Source: Gemmatimonadota bacterium (GTDB lineage Bacteria > Gemmatimonadota > Gemmatimonadetes > Gemmatimonadales > GWC2-71-9). Taken from it: a DNA stretch of 6,663 bases. The stretch's first letter is position 1, and each line of letters starts with the position of its first letter. The notes beneath the pieces are model-generated. The model was not told the DNA's origin and did no database searches. It saw nothing but the letters and a program-made list of their open reading frames with translations. The stretch lies in the NCBI GenBank assembly GCA_003221075.1, contig QHUF01000067.1, positions 1-6,663 on the forward strand. Reading direction: 5' to 3'. Position numbers and translations under genes: made by a program. Positions 4,778 to 6,663 of the stretch are shown here, piece by piece.

Positions 4778-6663
4778 CTAGCGTGCGTCGCTTCGCGGAT
4801 CTGGGCGCACCGCAAAGTCTCGCGTAGAGGTGTGGCCGTTGACGGTCAACCGCGCCGTAAACGTGCCGGTGAGCCGAGCGCCATCGCGGCGCCGCGGACC
4901 ACCCCCACCGGTAGCGGTGGGCTCCGGGGGTGCGACGGGTCGCCAGACGACGCGGTGCATTCCAGCCGTCGTCGAGAAAGCCTCAGGGCCGGGCTGCCAC
5001 AGCGGTGACACGCGGGGCAGCCCGTTCGAGCCTCGGCCAGCTCGCGGTCCAGTATCCGTCCCGGGTTCGGTGGGCCACTTGCGCAAGATTTTGCCCGTCG
5101 CGTCGAGGATCTCCAGCGTGACCGCTCCCGGAGCCGCCGCTTTGAGATAGAAGTCTAGAACCGCGCCGTCGGGTGGGTTCTGAGCCTGCGGCTCGTCGCG
5201 TTGGAACGGTGTGCCGTTATCGTCGCCCTGAATGAAGTTGATGGCATCCGCGGGCCGGAACAGCCAGGCGTCGGCCTGGAGCACGGCGTCACTGACCTGC
5301 CGCAGCGCGCTGATGTCGTCCATCACCCAGAAGCCGCGGCCGTGCGTGGCGACGATGAGGTCGTTGCCGTACACCACGAAGTCGCGCACCGACGTCACCG
5401 GCAGGTTGCGCTGGAGCGGCTGCCAGTGATCGCCGTCGTCGAACGACACGAATGCGCCGCGCTCGGTTCCGGCGAACAGCAGCCCGCGCCGCAGCGTGTC
5501 TTCCTTGATGACGTGGACGTACACGTCGTCCGGCAGTCCGGTCGTGATGCGCTGCCACGACCGGCCCTGGTCGCGCGTGCGGTAGATGTACGGGGCAAAA
5601 TCCTGGAGCTGGTGGCGGTCGACGCTCGCGTACGCCGTGTCGGCGTCGAAGTGCGACGCCTCGATGCCGGTGACCCGACTCCACGCAGTCATCGCCGAGG
5701 GTGTGACATCGTGCCACGTCGTGCCGTCGTCGGCCGTGACCTGAATGAGCCCGTCGTCGGTGCCGATCCAGATCAGCGGCGCGCGTAGCGGCGACGGAGC
5801 TACCGCGTAGATCACGCCGCGCTTGCCGTTGCGATCGGTGGCCGCCGCGGCGCTCGCATCGAGATTCGGTGGGATACCGGGATCGGGTCGCGTCAGGTCG
5901 CCGCTGATCTGCTTCCACGTGCGCGCGCCGTCGCTCGTCTTGAACAAGAACTGGCTGGCGTAATACAACGCGTGCGGGTCAGCCGGCGACAGCACGAGTG
6001 GCTGGGTCCAGTCGGCGCGATCGGTCTCGCTCCCCTTCGGCGCCGACGTATTCGGGACGGAGAGGTTGGTGTCGAGCTCCCAGCGGCTGCCTTCGCCGCC
6101 ATAGATGATCCCGGGATGCAGCGGGTCGCCCGCGGCGTAGCCGCTTTCGCCGGCGGCGCCGATCGGCTCCCAGTCGCGCTGCGAGATTTGCGCGAACTTT
6201 CCGCGCGAGCGCACCGCCACCGCGCCCGAGTCCTGTTGTGCGCCCACCACCCAATATGGGAAGCGATAGTCGACCGATGCGTGATAAACTTGCGCGGTGG
6301 GCTGATTGAGCCACGAGCTCCAGGTCATGGCGCGCGGATCGGCGGTGCGCGCGTTGCGCGTGATGATGGTGCCCTGGTCGCTCGCGACGATCAGGATGTC
6401 AGGATTGTCGGGTGAGATCCACACCTGGTGGTAGTCGTCGCCGCCGGGTGACCCGCGGATCACGTCCCAGGTGGCCCCGCCGTCGCGGCTGCGGTTCACG
6501 GCGACGTTCGGCACATACACGATGTCGGGGTTCTTCGGATCGACCGCGATCTTTTCGAAATACCAGCCTCGGCCCCACAGCGCCTGGTCGGCGCTCACGC
6601 GTCGCCACGTTGCGCCGGCGTCGTCGGAGCGGAAGACCCCGCCTTGACCCGGAGGCGGCGGCG
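4778..6663 (-). CDS. BNR/Asp-box beta-propeller (VPS10/sortilin-like) protein, N-terminus outside window
   Basis: The frame is open to the right edge, so the start and any signal peptide are missing; 627 residues and a TAG stop are seen. Residues 1-450 carry Asp-box-like motifs typical of BNR propellers: SDDAGATW (12-19), SRDGGATW (58-65), TSDGARTW (242-249), TADDGTTW (309-316), TRDQGRSW (362-369) and SFDDGDHW (406-413), with repeated phrases such as DPKNPDIVY and SPDNPDIL. ATHGRGFWVMDD (438-449) closes the propeller and is common in this group. The rest looks like a beta-sandwich tail (LEILDATGKILRKW, GMHRVVW, GTFTARLTVNG, ending near VRPDPR). Such large proteins are abundant in Acidobacteriota and are often named glycosyl hydrolase or sortilin-like; I see no catalytic residues that justify a hydrolase name. 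It probably acts outside the cytoplasm. It is the upstream gene of a three-gene - strand operon; the promoter lies beyond the edge. Confidence 0.85.
   Translation of the reverse strand, partial: PPPPGQGGVFRSDDAGATWRRVSADQALWGRGWYFEKIAVDPKNPDIVYVPNVAVNRSRDGGATWDVIRGSPGGDDYHQVWISPDNPDILIVASDQGTIITRNARTADPRAMTWSSWLNQPTAQVYHASVDYRFPYWVVGAQQDSGAVAVRSRGKFAQISQRDWEPIGAAGESGYAAGDPLHPGIIYGGEGSRWELDTNLSVPNTSAPKGSETDRADWTQPLVLSPADPHALYYASQFLFKTSDGARTWKQISGDLTRPDPGIPPNLDASAAAATDRNGKRGVIYAVAPSPLRAPLIWIGTDDGLIQVTADDGTTWHDVTPSAMTAWSRVTGIEASHFDADTAYASVDRHQLQDFAPYIYRTRDQGRSWQRITTGLPDDVYVHVIKEDTLRRGLLFAGTERGAFVSFDDGDHWQPLQRNLPVTSVRDFVVYGNDLIVATHGRGFWVMDDISALRQVSDAVLQADAWLFRPADAINFIQGDDNGTPFQRDEPQAQNPPDGAVLDFYLKAAAPGAVTLEILDATGKILRKWPTEPGTDTGPRAGRGSNGLPRVSPLWQPGPEAFSTTAGMHRVVWRPVAPPEPTATGGGGPRRRDGARLTGTFTARLTVNGHTSTRDFAVRPDPRSDAR

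Noticed and set aside
4904..4921. 7-bp hairpin cccaccg/cggtggg within the BNR gene
   Set aside because: It lies in the Gly-rich codons of the coding sequence, with no T tract and no gene end nearby.
3977..5008. Long + strand open frame (343 codons) opposite the phosphoesterase and BNR genes
   Set aside because: It spans the boundary of two well-supported - strand genes, has the Arg/Val/Gly-rich make-up of an antisense shadow in GC-rich DNA, and shows no recognisable domain.
4990..5024. 9-bp inverted repeat cgggctgcc/ggcagcccg with a 17-nt spacer
   Set aside because: It is inside the BNR tail coding sequence; such GC-rich inverted repeats are fairly likely by chance here.
5201..5788. + strand open frame of 195 codons
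   Set aside because: It is antisense to the Asp-box repeats of the BNR gene; its composition mirrors that gene's codons.

Overview
This is a high-GC bacterial window that looks like a soil or sediment genome, possibly Acidobacteriota or a similar phylum. That placement rests only on gene content: GH123/DUF4091, DUF5107-TPR, a BNR/VPS10-type secreted protein and a lipoprotein phosphoesterase. No rRNA or other marker gene is present to confirm it. I see no tRNA, rRNA, CRISPR array, transposase, attachment site or origin.

The layout is two gene clusters that meet tail to tail. On the + strand (1-2754) are the C-terminal end of a GH123/DUF4091 glycosidase-like protein, a DUF5107-TPR gene broken by three in-frame stops, and an ECF sigma factor gene with a collapsed, frameshifted middle. 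On the - strand, read from the right edge (6663 to 2751), are a large BNR/Asp-box (VPS10/sortilin-like) secreted protein cut by the edge, an acid-phosphatase-like lipoprotein, and a galactokinase-family GHMP kinase. The two clusters overlap by four bases at 2751-2754. Within clusters the genes are tightly packed: GTGA overlap at 468-471, ATGA at 2195-2198, GTGA on the - strand at 3881-3878, and an 18-nt gap between the BNR gene and the phosphoesterase reading. There is no gene-free stretch over 300 bases.

The left cluster reads as a glycan-related unit, with a probable N-acetylgalactosaminidase-like enzyme and a DUF5107 partner. The right cluster reads as an exported-protein operon ending in a sugar kinase. 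Hand-counted base composition steps up from roughly 48-60% GC (61-2100) to roughly 67-77% (2521 onward), so the two halves may have different histories. Two disrupted genes lie on the left side of, or at, this step.

I did not find a convincing new multi-gene system. The points most worth a second look are the three stops spaced exactly 12 nt apart in DUF5107, the sigma factor with its inter-domain linker lost, a perfect terminator-like hairpin inside DUF5107, a GALK2-like signature in the kinase, and a phosphoesterase whose signal peptide demands a non-AUG start.
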